The notes below the pieces were generated by a model, which was given only the letters and a program-made list of their open reading frames with translations, was not told where the DNA came from and did no database searches. DNA of 64,000 nt from Nocardioides deserti (GTDB taxonomy: Bacteria > Actinomycetota > Actinomycetes > Propionibacteriales > Nocardioidaceae). This document shows, one piece after another, positions 17,444 to 25,869 of this stretch (the stretch's first letter is position 1; each line of letters opens with the position of its first letter). The position numbers and the translations under genes are program-made. The DNA lies in contig NZ_JACMYC010000003.1 of NCBI RefSeq assembly GCF_014266025.1, forward strand, positions 414,231 through 478,230. The letters are read 5' to 3'.

Positions 17444-17956
17444 ATGGACGAGACGGAGTTCGCGGCGTACGCCGACGAGGCGTGGCCGACGCTGGTGCGC
17501 GCGGCGGTGTTCCTGGGCTGCAGGCTGCCCGACGCGGAGGACGCGGCGCAGGCGACGCTCGTCAAGTGCTTCCGGTCGTGGACCAAGGTGACCGGCGCCG
17601 ACAACCGGGAGGCCTACGTCTACCGGATGCTCGTCAACACCGTCCGCGACAGCCACCGCCGACCCTGGCGCCGCGAGCGTTCCCGCGCCGACGTGCCGGA
17701 GCACGACAGGCACCGGTCGCACGACCCGCACGCCGCCGTCGAGGTGACCGACGCCGTGCACCGCGCGCTGGGCGGGCTGAGCAAGGTCAACCGCGACGTG
17801 GTGGTGCTGCGCTACTTCGTCCAGCTCACCGAGGCCCAGACCGCCGCAGCACTCGATGTCGCCCCCGGCACCGTCAAGAGCCGGCTCTCCCGCGCGCTCG
17901 CGCAGCTCGCCACCGACCACCACCTCGCCGACCTGACCGGGAGGACCTCCTCGTGA
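17444..17956 (+). CDS. SigE-family (ECF-type) RNA polymerase sigma factor
   Basis: A 170-residue group IV sigma factor of the actinobacterial SigE family. Region 2 is LVRAAVFLGCRLPDAEDAAQ to KCFRSWTKV, including the DAEDAAQ core-binding helix. Region 4 is LGGLSKVNRDVVVLRYFVQL followed by the HTH helix VAPGTVKSRLSRALAQL. ATG 17444 gives the usual length; a GTG lies just upstream and no clear Shine-Dalgarno is visible. Its TGA overlaps the GTG of the next gene by 4 nt, the arrangement usual for an ECF sigma factor and its membrane-bound regulator. Confidence 0.9.
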   Translation: MDETEFAAYADEAWPTLVRAAVFLGCRLPDAEDAAQATLVKCFRSWTKVTGADNREAYVYRMLVNTVRDSHRRPWRRERSRADVPEHDRHRSHDPHAAVEVTDAVHRALGGLSKVNRDVVVLRYFVQLTEAQTAAALDVAPGTVKSRLSRALAQLATDHHLADLTGRTSS

Positions 17957-19947
17957 CCGATCTCGAGCGCCTCTGGGACGACGTCCCCGTCGGCCCCGCC
18001 CCCACCGACCGCATCCTCCGCGCCGCGCGCCCCGAGCAGCGGTCGTGGCGCCGCCCCCTGCTCCGCTCCACTGGCACCGTGCTCGCCCTGGGCGCGCTCG
18101 CCGCCGCGTTCGTCGCCGGCACGTCGGTCACGGGCGGCCCCCGGGACCCGGGAGGTACGTCGGGTGCGGGCGGAGGCGGGGACGTCGCGGAGTTCTCCGG
18201 CGCGCTCGTCGCGGCCGGGTCGTGCGAGGCGCTGCTGGAGCACTACGCCGCGACCGGCCAGGAGCTGGTCGGCCCCTGGGGTTGGGAGGGTGCCTGGCCA
18301 ACGGAGCTGGCAACGGAGTTCAACGGCGGCGCGATCCCGCGCGGCGGCTTCGACGCGGGCCGGATGGCTCTCGCCGATCGGACCGCCGCGAAGGTCACCC
18401 GAGCCACCAGCAGCGACACCGGCACCAACGTCCAGGAGGCCGGCGTGGACGAGCCGGACCTGGTCAAGACCGACGGCGAGGTGCTCTACCGGTACGCCGA
18501 CGGCCGGCTCACGTCGTACGACGTCACGGGCCCGGAGGTCGAGCGGATCGGCTCCGTGGCACTCACCGGCACCGCTGACGCCGAGATCCTGCTCGCCGGG
18601 GACACCGTCGTCGTGGTCGGCGAGGACCGTGTGCAGACCGTCGACGTCACGGACCCGGCCGCGATGGAGCCCCGCACCCGCGTCGACCTCACGTCCCCGG
18701 TGGTGACCGCCCGCCAGCACGGCGACGACCTCCGCCTGGTGATCTCGACCGGGCTGCCGGAGCTCGACTTCGTCCAGCCGAACCGCCGCCGGGGCGTCAC
18801 GTCCGCCGAGGCGCAGCGGCGCAACCGCGCCCTCGTCGCCGACACGACCATCGCCGACTGGCTGCCCCGCGCGTCGGTCGACCGCGGCCCCGAGGAGCAG
18901 CTCTCCGACTGCGCCGACGTCGCGATCCCCAGCACGAGCGCCCCGCTGGGCACCACGACGGTGCTCGGGTTCGCCGCTGACGACGTCGCCGCCTGGGACG
19001 TCACGGCGATCGCGGCCGACGCCTCCACCACCTACTCCTCGTCCGACCACCTCTACCTCGCCACGACGTCCGGCTGGGGCTGGGACGGCTGTGGCCCCGG
19101 CGCCTGGCGCGCCGTGTGCACGAGCCGCGTCGTCCCGACCGCCGACGACGGCACGACCCAGGTGTTCGACCTCGAGCTCGACGGCACCGGAACGCGGTAC
19201 GCTGGCGCCGGCCGCGTCGACGGGGCGGTCCGCGACCGCTGGGCGATGGACGAGGTCGACGGCGTGCTCCGCCTCGCCCTCTCCCCCACCTCCGAGACCG
19301 GGCGCGGCAACGCGGTGGTCACCCTGCGACGCAAGGGCGACGAGCTGCTCGAGGTCGGGCGGCTCGACGACATCGCGCCGGGCGAGGACATCACCGCCGT
19401 CCGCTGGTTCGACGACCTGGCGGTCCTGGTGACCTTCCGGCAGGTCGATCCGCTGCACACCATCGACCTCTCCGACCCCGCCGCGCCGGCGATGCTCGGG
19501 GAGCTCAAGATCCCCGGCTTCAGCTCCTACCTCCACCCGCTCGGCGAGCGCCGGCTCCTCGGCGTCGGCGAGGGTCCCGTCCCCGCCCGTGGCGGCCGCA
19601 CGTCCTGGGGCGCGCAGGCGGGCCTCTTCGACGTCACCGACCTCACCGACGTACGCCGCCTGGACACCGTCGACTACGCCCCCGGCTCGCGAGCCGGCGT
19701 CGCGACCGACCCGCGCCAGCTGGCGTGGCTGCCGGGGATCCGCACGGTGGTGACCGTCGTCGCGCACGGCCGCGCCGGCCATGTGTCGGTCCTCCGGCTG
19801 GCCGACGGGCGGATGAGCAACGAGCTGGTGCTCGCCGAGCGCGGCGACGACGTCGACGCGGTGCGGCTGGTGCCGCTGGCCGGGGACCGGGTGGTGCTGG
19901 TGACCGAGGACGACGCGTCGTACCTCGACGTCGGCCCGCCGACATGA
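17953..19947 (+). CDS. Membrane-anchored C-terminal beta-propeller protein (putative sigma regulator)
   Basis: A 664-residue protein coupled to the sigma factor by a GTGA overlap. Residues 1-38 are cytoplasmic, 41-60 form one membrane span (TVLALGALAAAFVAGTS), a Gly-rich linker follows, and the rest is extracytoplasmic. The signature GTNVQEAGVDEPDLVKTDG (157-175) is that of the secreted beta-propeller domain family (Pfam Beta_propel), with repeated LxxxGDTVVVVGED- and DVTDPA-like blades. The short N-terminal tail occupies the place of an anti-sigma domain but lacks the zinc HxxxCxxC motif. A role in sensing and releasing the sigma factor is an inference from coupling and topology. Confidence 0.85.
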   Translation: MTDLERLWDDVPVGPAPTDRILRAARPEQRSWRRPLLRSTGTVLALGALAAAFVAGTSVTGGPRDPGGTSGAGGGGDVAEFSGALVAAGSCEALLEHYAATGQELVGPWGWEGAWPTELATEFNGGAIPRGGFDAGRMALADRTAAKVTRATSSDTGTNVQEAGVDEPDLVKTDGEVLYRYADGRLTSYDVTGPEVERIGSVALTGTADAEILLAGDTVVVVGEDRVQTVDVTDPAAMEPRTRVDLTSPVVTARQHGDDLRLVISTGLPELDFVQPNRRRGVTSAEAQRRNRALVADTTIADWLPRASVDRGPEEQLSDCADVAIPSTSAPLGTTTVLGFAADDVAAWDVTAIAADASTTYSSSDHLYLATTSGWGWDGCGPGAWRAVCTSRVVPTADDGTTQVFDLELDGTGTRYAGAGRVDGAVRDRWAMDEVDGVLRLALSPTSETGRGNAVVTLRRKGDELLEVGRLDDIAPGEDITAVRWFDDLAVLVTFRQVDPLHTIDLSDPAAPAMLGELKIPGFSSYLHPLGERRLLGVGEGPVPARGGRTSWGAQAGLFDVTDLTDVRRLDTVDYAPGSRAGVATDPRQLAWLPGIRTVVTVVAHGRAGHVSVLRLADGRMSNELVLAERGDDVDAVRLVPLAGDRVVLVTEDDASYLDVGPPT

Positions 19948-20137
19948 CCCACTGGTCGACCACCGACTGAGACCACTCCGAGGGGTGGGTATCGGCCCGA
20001 CCCAGGCGGTTAGTGGGTCGGCGCCGAACGACGCCAGCGAGGGTGAACGCTCACCCTGCTGCGGCGACGCCGGCGCGCGGGCACGGCTCGGGGGCTGGCA
20101 TGGGGTCCCCGGGCCGTGTCCCTCGACGCCGGCCCGG

Positions 20138-22189
20138 TCAGCGCAGGTGGACCGCGACCAGCGCGACGTCGTCCTCGCGCCGCGGCGGGAGCATCCGGCG
20201 CAGCAGCTCGTCGCAGAACGTCTCCAGGTCGCGCTCCTCGCGCACCAGGGCGGCGAGCCGCTCGGCGAGCAGGGCGAGCCCGACGTCGATCGACTGGTCG
20301 CGCCGCTCGACGAGCCCGTCGGTGTAGAGCAGGACCGTCGAGCCGCGGCGCAGCGCTACCACCGACTCGGTCCGGTCGGTGTCCGGCTGCAGCCCCAGCA
20401 GGAGCCCCGCCTGGTCCTCGGCCAGGAAGTGCACCTGCCCGGTCTCGTCGATGACCACCGGCGGCGGGTGCCCGGCGTTGGACCAGCGCACCCGCGTGGT
20501 GGCGGCGTCGTCGCCCGGCTCGAAGCGCACGATCGCGGCGGTCGCCGTCGTCGCCAGGTCGAGCACCTCGATCGCCTCGTCGACGCCGTGGAGGACGGCG
20601 GCCGGCCCGTCGCCGGTGTGCACGGCGATGCCGCGCAGCAGGCTGCGGATCTGTCCCATCGCCGCGGCCGCGTCGACGTCGTGGCCGACGACGTCACCGA
20701 TGACGACCACGGTCGAGCCGTCGCGCTGGTGGAACGCGTCGTACCAGTCGCCGCCGACCTGCGCGGCCTGCGCCGCGGCCTCGTAGCGCACGACCAGCTC
20801 GAGCGTCTCCGACGGCGGCGGGTCGGTCATCATGCTGCGCTGCAGCGTGGCCGCGAGGTCCCGCTGCTCGGCGTAGAGGCGGGCGTTGTCGACGTGGACG
20901 CCGGCGCGCGCCGCGACCTCACCGACCAGCGCGAGGTCCTCCTCGTCGAACGTCGCCCGGCCGGCGTCGCGGAAGAGCGTGACCAGCCCGACCGTGCGGT
21001 CGCGGCCGTGCAGCGGGACGATCACCGCCGAGCCCGGACCGAGCCCCTGGACCAGCTCGCGCGCCGGACCGGGCACGAGGACGCGCTCGATGGCCTCCGT
21101 CGCGCCCGAGGAGATGAGCAGCGGGACCTCCGACGACAGCGCACGCGCCACGAACGAGGCGTCGGTCAGCGAGGAGACGCGGAGCTCGGCGTACCGGTCG
21201 AGGTCGGGACGGCGGGCGGGGTCGACGTGCCACCACCCGACGTCGCGCAGCCGCTCGCGCCAGTCCGTGCGCGCCGACTCGGAGACCAGGGTGACCACGC
21301 ACCAGTCGGCGACCTCGGGCACCAGCACCTGCGCCAGCCGGCCGACCCCGACCTCGGGGTCCAGGGTGCCGGTGAGGGCCTCGGAGACCGCCGCCAGCAT
21401 CGCGGTGCGCCTGCTGTCGCGGGCGAGCAGCACCTGGGCGGCGTGCCGGTCGGTGACGTCGTTGAAGTAGACCGAGAGCCCGTCCGGCGTGGGCCAGGCG
21501 CGGACCTCGTACCAGGCGTCGAGCGGCGGCGGGTAGTAGGCGTCGAAGGTGACGGGCTCCCCGCTGGTGGCCGCGTCGCGGTAGTGCCGCTCGAAGTCGC
21601 TGCCCACCGCGGCCGGGAACAGCTCCCAGATCACGCCGCCGGCGAGCTGGCGGGTGACCCCGCCGAGGAGCTCGTGCGCAACCCGGTTGGCGTAGGTGAA
21701 CCGCCACTCGCGGTCGAGGTGGAAGAACGCCGTCGGCATGGCCTCGAGCACCCGCTGCACCCGCGCCTCGCCGTCCTGCACGGCGGTGTTGTCGAACGCC
21801 GCCCCGAGCACGCGCTCGGCGCGGCCGTCCGGTCCGGCCAGCGCCCGGCCGCGCGCGACCACCCAGCAGGTCGTCCCGTCGGGGCGCAGCACGCGGTACT
21901 CCGCGGCGTACTCACCGCACCTCTCGACCGCGATCCGCAGCGCCTCCGTGACGCGCGGCCGGTCCTCGGGGTGGACCAGGGCGTGGAAAGCCTCGATCGT
22001 GGCGCCGAAGTGGTCGCGCCGGACGCCGAACAGCTCGAGCAGCCGGTCGTCCCACCGCAGCTCGCCGGTCACCAGGTCCCAGTCGAACGCGCCGATGCCC
22101 GCGGCCGAGACGGCCAGCTCCCAGCGCACCCGCTCGGCGACCTCGTCGACGGCAGGTGTCGGTGCACCGCCGGTCGCGTCCGACCGCAT
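20138..22189 (-). CDS. PAS/GAF-domain PP2C (SpoIIE-type) serine phosphatase
   Basis: A 683-residue cytoplasmic sensor phosphatase. Two PAS domains occupy about residues 20-130 (IGAFDWDLVTGELRWDDR) and 140-255 (HLDREWRFTYANRVAHELLG), then a GAF domain (about 265-435), then a SpoIIE/RsbU phosphatase domain (about 465-680). Metal-binding motifs are VGGDWYDAFHQRDG, VIGDVVGHDVDAAAAMG, WSNAGHPPPVV, YTDGLVERR and REDDVALVAV. Such proteins dephosphorylate anti-anti-sigma factors; no such partner is encoded nearby. ATG 22187-22189 was preferred; an in-frame ATG 60 nt upstream is possible. The 190 bp between this gene and the propeller gene show nothing recognisable. Confidence 0.9.
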   Translation of the reverse strand: MRSDATGGAPTPAVDEVAERVRWELAVSAAGIGAFDWDLVTGELRWDDRLLELFGVRRDHFGATIEAFHALVHPEDRPRVTEALRIAVERCGEYAAEYRVLRPDGTTCWVVARGRALAGPDGRAERVLGAAFDNTAVQDGEARVQRVLEAMPTAFFHLDREWRFTYANRVAHELLGGVTRQLAGGVIWELFPAAVGSDFERHYRDAATSGEPVTFDAYYPPPLDAWYEVRAWPTPDGLSVYFNDVTDRHAAQVLLARDSRRTAMLAAVSEALTGTLDPEVGVGRLAQVLVPEVADWCVVTLVSESARTDWRERLRDVGWWHVDPARRPDLDRYAELRVSSLTDASFVARALSSEVPLLISSGATEAIERVLVPGPARELVQGLGPGSAVIVPLHGRDRTVGLVTLFRDAGRATFDEEDLALVGEVAARAGVHVDNARLYAEQRDLAATLQRSMMTDPPPSETLELVVRYEAAAQAAQVGGDWYDAFHQRDGSTVVVIGDVVGHDVDAAAAMGQIRSLLRGIAVHTGDGPAAVLHGVDEAIEVLDLATTATAAIVRFEPGDDAATTRVRWSNAGHPPPVVIDETGQVHFLAEDQAGLLLGLQPDTDRTESVVALRRGSTVLLYTDGLVERRDQSIDVGLALLAERLAALVREERDLETFCDELLRRMLPPRREDDVALVAVHLR

Positions 22190-22331
22190 CTGCACCTGGT
22201 GGCTCCTGCCCTCGTCGAGACCCGATGATCCCACGAGGCACTGCAGCACCGCGCGCGAACCCCGGAAGTCGTCTGTCCCGGCCGCCCCCGGGGTACCTCG
22301 CCGACCTGACCCCGTCGACAGGAGCTGAGAC

Positions 22332-23480
22332 GTGCGAGCGATGGTCTACCGCGGCCCGTACCGGGTGCGCGTGGAGGAGAAGCCCGACCCCCGCATCGAG
22401 CACCCCAACGACGCGATCGTGCGCGTCACCCGAGCGGCGATCTGCGGCTCGGACCTGCACCTCTACCACGGGATGATGCCGGACACCCGGGTCGGCCACA
22501 CCTTCGGCCACGAGTTCATCGGCATCGTCGAGGAGGTCGGCTCGTCGGTGCAGAACCTGCAGGTCGGCGACAAGGTCATGGTGCCGTTCAACATCTTCTG
22601 CGGGTCCTGCTTCTACTGCGCCCGCGGGCTCTACTCGAACTGCCACAACGTCAACGCCAACGCCACGGCCGTGGGTGCGATCTACGGCTACTCCCACACC
22701 ACGGGCGGGTACGACGGCGGGCAGGCCGAACTGGTCCGGGTGCCGTTCGCCGACGTCGGCCCGTCGATCATCCCCGACTGGCTCGACGACGAGGACGCGC
22801 TGCTGATGACCGACGCGCTGGCGACCGCCTACTTCGGCGCCCAGCTCGCCGAGATCAGCGAGGGTGACACCGTCGCCGTGCTCGGCGCCGGTCCGATCGG
22901 CCTGTACGCCGCGCGGAGCGCGTGGCTGATGGGTGCGGGTCGGGTGGTGGTCATCGACCAGCTGCCGGAGCGGCTGGAGAAGGCACGCACGTTCGCGCAC
23001 GCCGAGACGATCAACTTCAACGAGGTCGACGACGTCGTCCTGGAGATGAAGAAGCAGACCGACCACCTCGGCTTCGACGCGGTCATCGACGCGGTCGGCG
23101 CCGAGGCCGACGGCAACATGACCCAGCACCTCACCTCGGCGCGGTTCAAGCTCCAGGGCGGGTCGCCGATCGCGCTGAACTGGGCGATCGACGGCGCGCG
23201 CAAGGGCGGCGTGGTCTCGGTGATGGGCGCCTACGGCCCGATCTTCAGCTCGGTGAAGTTCGGCGACGCGCTCAACAAGGGGCTCACGCTGCGGATGAAC
23301 CAGTGCCCGGTCAAGCGGCAGTGGCCGCGGCTGCTCGAGCACATCAGGAGCGGCTACTTCAAGCCCAGCGACATCGTCACGCACCGCATCCCGCTCGAGC
23401 ACATCGGCGAGGCCTACCACCTGTTCTCGGCCAAGCTCGACGGCTGCATCAAGCCGGTCATCATCCCGGAAGCGAGCTGA
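22332..23480 (+). CDS. Zinc-dependent alcohol dehydrogenase (formaldehyde dehydrogenase-like)
   Basis: A 382-residue medium-chain dehydrogenase. Catalytic zinc ligands are Cys38 (AAICGSDLH) and His60/Glu61 (GHEFIG). The structural zinc loop is Cys90, Cys93, Cys96 and Cys104 (CGSCFYCARGLYSNC). The Rossmann motif is LGAGPIG (184-190), followed by VVVIDQLPERLEKA. The overall pattern, with DAVIDAVGAEADG and the long C-terminal part, is that of the glutathione-independent formaldehyde dehydrogenase-like group, though the substrate is unproven. AGGAG stands 7 nt before the GTG start. It is probably co-transcribed with the following gene, whose AGGAGG begins at its stop. Confidence 0.9.
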   Translation: MRAMVYRGPYRVRVEEKPDPRIEHPNDAIVRVTRAAICGSDLHLYHGMMPDTRVGHTFGHEFIGIVEEVGSSVQNLQVGDKVMVPFNIFCGSCFYCARGLYSNCHNVNANATAVGAIYGYSHTTGGYDGGQAELVRVPFADVGPSIIPDWLDDEDALLMTDALATAYFGAQLAEISEGDTVAVLGAGPIGLYAARSAWLMGAGRVVVIDQLPERLEKARTFAHAETINFNEVDDVVLEMKKQTDHLGFDAVIDAVGAEADGNMTQHLTSARFKLQGGSPIALNWAIDGARKGGVVSVMGAYGPIFSSVKFGDALNKGLTLRMNQCPVKRQWPRLLEHIRSGYFKPSDIVTHRIPLEHIGEAYHLFSAKLDGCIKPVIIPEAS

Positions 23481-23493
23481 AGGAGGCCCCGGT

Positions 23494-24087
23494 ATGGACA
23501 CCCCGATGGAGCGCACCGGCCACCCGCCCGTCTACACCCACCGCAAGCCGCCGCTGCCGGAGACGCCCGAGCAGCTGCGCGCGCGGATCCCCGGCTGGGG
23601 AGCCGACCTCGACCCGGCCGACCGGCCGTCGTATCCCCGCGAGATCGCCGCGGAGACCGGCGCGCACTGGGACCTGCCCGAGCCGCAGCCCGAGCACGGC
23701 GAGCGCGAGCGGTCGATGGAGCACGGCATGCTCACCCCGGTCTTCGGCACCGCCCAGCCCCTGCACGGGCTGTCCGGCGTGGTCCGGCGCTACGCCTACC
23801 GACGGCACAGCGAGGGCAAGGCGGCGCACTGGCTGCTGCTGATGGCCGCCGACCGGGTCGACGTCGCCGAGCACGTGCTGCGCTCCTTCGTCACGCTGCG
23901 CCCGGACAACCCGATCACCGAGACCGGCATCGCCGCGGAGCTCGAGCACGGAGCGTCCCGCTTCGGGCAGGGGCGCACCGACATCCGGCACCAGGCGATC
24001 GACCCCGTCGTCAACGGCGCGCCGTGGGTGGCCGGCGCGCTCGCCGCCGCCTGGGCGGTGCGCCGCGTGGCGCGCCGGGCGGGCTGA
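23494..24087 (+). CDS. Hypothetical protein downstream of the zinc dehydrogenase
   Basis: A 197-residue protein of unknown function. The N-terminal about 70 residues are Pro-rich and polar. A helical centre (SGVVRRYAYRRHSEGKAAHW then LLLMAADRVDVAEHVLRSF) and a weakly hydrophobic C-terminal helix, WVAGALAAAWAVRRVARRAG, follow, so peripheral membrane attachment is possible. AGGAGG lies 7 nt before the ATG, inside the tail of the dehydrogenase gene, which indicates one transcription unit. A second ATG 12 nt further in is less favoured by spacing. Confidence 0.7.
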   Translation: MDTPMERTGHPPVYTHRKPPLPETPEQLRARIPGWGADLDPADRPSYPREIAAETGAHWDLPEPQPEHGERERSMEHGMLTPVFGTAQPLHGLSGVVRRYAYRRHSEGKAAHWLLLMAADRVDVAEHVLRSFVTLRPDNPITETGIAAELEHGASRFGQGRTDIRHQAIDPVVNGAPWVAGALAAAWAVRRVARRAG

Positions 24088-24114
24088 CCGGCACGGCGCC
24101 GACGGGGGCCGGCC

Positions 24115-25680
24115 TCAGCGGACCGTCGTCGCCTTGAGCCGGAAGATCCGCTGGTCGTCGAGCGGCAGCCCGCGGCACGCGAACGAGGTGGCCTGCCAGC
24201 AGCGGTAGCGACTGCTGGTGTTCGCCAGCGTCACCTCCACCCACTCGCTCGCCCCGAACGGCACCCGCAGCGTCCCGTCGCCGTCGCGGTCGGTGCGCAC
24301 CAGCCGGCTGGTCACCCTCCCGCCGCGCGGTTTGGAGGTGACGACGGCGGCGCCACCGCGCACCAGCGACGGCAGGTCGAGCTCCAGGCGGACGTCCCAC
24401 GCCCGACCGAGGCCGCGCTTGGGCTCGAGGCGCACGGTGCCCGCGGCGAGGTGGTCGAGCCGCAGGGTCCCCCACCCGGTCGACGCGCGGGCGCCAAGCA
24501 CCGCCCGGTCGGCCAGCGGCGCGTTCGGGTAGCGGTTGGGCCGTCCCTCGGCGTACGTCGTGCGGGCCCGGCGGTTCTCGGCGGCGAACCGCGCGAACGC
24601 CGCGCGCATGCTCGTTCCCCGCTTGCGCAGCACGCGGTCCACGGCCTGCACCGACCAGCGGTTCGCGGCGCCGCGGCGGCTGTCGGCCTGGCGCCACACG
24701 TCCCGGACGAACGTCGGCAGCCCGCCCTTGGCCTGCGGGAAGCGCTCGGTCAGGTGGCGGAAGAAGATCCAGCCGCCGTAGCGCGCCAGGCTGCCGGACT
24801 CGTCGAGGGAGGCGCGCGGCTGGGCGAGCGGGGACTGGAGGAGGTACTGCAGGTTGTCGTCGATCCCGGGGAAGACCTCGTCCTCGACCCAGGCGGCGGT
24901 GGACTCCAGCAGCCAGGTGTCCTCGCCGGCGTCGTAGGCGTACTGCACCGCGTGGAAGTACTCGTGCGCGGCGGTCACCCGGAGGTTGTCGAGCGGGGTG
25001 TTCTGCGAGTACTGGCTGGACGCGTAGTCGTTGTCCAGCACGCAGTAGGCCCACAACGTCGGCGAGGAGCCGACCAGCAGGTCCTCGTCGCTCGTGCAGT
25101 AGCCGTAGAGCCCCTGGTTGCCGATGTCGGCGAGGTAGACGTCGGTCCGCTTGTCGCCGCCGAGTGAGCCGTCGCCCTTGGGCGGGCGGTAGCCGGCCTT
25201 GACGTAGGTGCGGTGCACCTTGGTGAGGATCTTCAGCGCGCGCTCGGCGTAGTCCGGCACCCCGTCGCGGTCGTCGTCCGCGCTGGGCGGTGCGTGGCGG
25301 CCGCTGGTGGCCCAGTGCACGCACACCGCGGTGCACTTCCGCGCCGACCCGACGAAGAGCCCGTAGCCCTCCGGGTCCAGCGGGCCGTCGGTGGGCCGCG
25401 CGAGGATCCGGTCGGCCGCGGCGCGCTCCTCGCCGACCAGGCTCGACCGGGTCAGCGCGAGGTCCCGCAGGGCCATGGTCGCCTCGCGTCCGTCGCCGGC
25501 GAGCGCGCCGCGGGCGGCGGTCAACGCGGCCTTCGCGGTCTGCACCGCGCGGGACGGCGGAGCGGCCTGGGTGCCCTCGCCGGCCCCGGCCGGGACGAGC
25601 CCCACGCCGGTCAGCCCCAGGACGAGCGCAAGGACGAGCGCGAGCAGGACGGCGAGCCGGGCGGGGAGTCGAGCAGGCAC
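24115..25680 (-). CDS. Secreted putative zinc metalloprotease (MXAN_6640-like)
   Basis: A 521-residue exported protein. A signal peptide covers about residues 1-34 (LAVLLALVLALVLGLTGVGL). A calcium-type DDDRDGVPDYAE lies at about 135-146. The zinc site HEYFH is at 239-243, and a Glu in LLESTAAW (residue 259) could be the third ligand, as in gluzincins. The C-terminal about 130 residues are beta-rich and may be a binding module. Four Cys before the active site could form disulfides. The GTG start has GGAGG 4 nt upstream. Family members are often labelled metalloproteases without proven activity. Confidence 0.82.
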   Translation of the reverse strand: MPARLPARLAVLLALVLALVLGLTGVGLVPAGAGEGTQAAPPSRAVQTAKAALTAARGALAGDGREATMALRDLALTRSSLVGEERAAADRILARPTDGPLDPEGYGLFVGSARKCTAVCVHWATSGRHAPPSADDDRDGVPDYAERALKILTKVHRTYVKAGYRPPKGDGSLGGDKRTDVYLADIGNQGLYGYCTSDEDLLVGSSPTLWAYCVLDNDYASSQYSQNTPLDNLRVTAAHEYFHAVQYAYDAGEDTWLLESTAAWVEDEVFPGIDDNLQYLLQSPLAQPRASLDESGSLARYGGWIFFRHLTERFPQAKGGLPTFVRDVWRQADSRRGAANRWSVQAVDRVLRKRGTSMRAAFARFAAENRRARTTYAEGRPNRYPNAPLADRAVLGARASTGWGTLRLDHLAAGTVRLEPKRGLGRAWDVRLELDLPSLVRGGAAVVTSKPRGGRVTSRLVRTDRDGDGTLRVPFGASEWVEVTLANTSSRYRCWQATSFACRGLPLDDQRIFRLKATTVR

Positions 25681-25763
25681 GGGACCTCCGGAGTCGGTCG
25701 GGCGTCACCGGTGTGCCCGAGCGTCGTTGAGCCTGCCACAGCGACGCTGCCCGAGGAGGCCGG

Positions 25764-25868
25764 ATGAGCACACCGCAGGACGACGGATCAGACCTGTTGG
25801 CCTCCACCGTGACCTGCGGGGTGGTGCTGTCGTTGATCGTGCTCCTCCAGGTGCTGCTGCACGGCTGA
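25764..25868 (+). CDS. 34-residue single-span membrane peptide
   Basis: ATG 25764 follows AGGAGG with a 4-nt gap. The product, MSTPQDDGSDLLASTVTCGV then VLSLIVLLQVLLHG, is a polar head and one hydrophobic helix. It ends 1 nt before the convergent ribonuclease stop. Strong ribosome site, codon use and composition suggest a real small gene. No homologue or function is known to me. Confidence 0.5.
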   Translation: MSTPQDDGSDLLASTVTCGVVLSLIVLLQVLLHG

Positions 25869-25869
25869 C

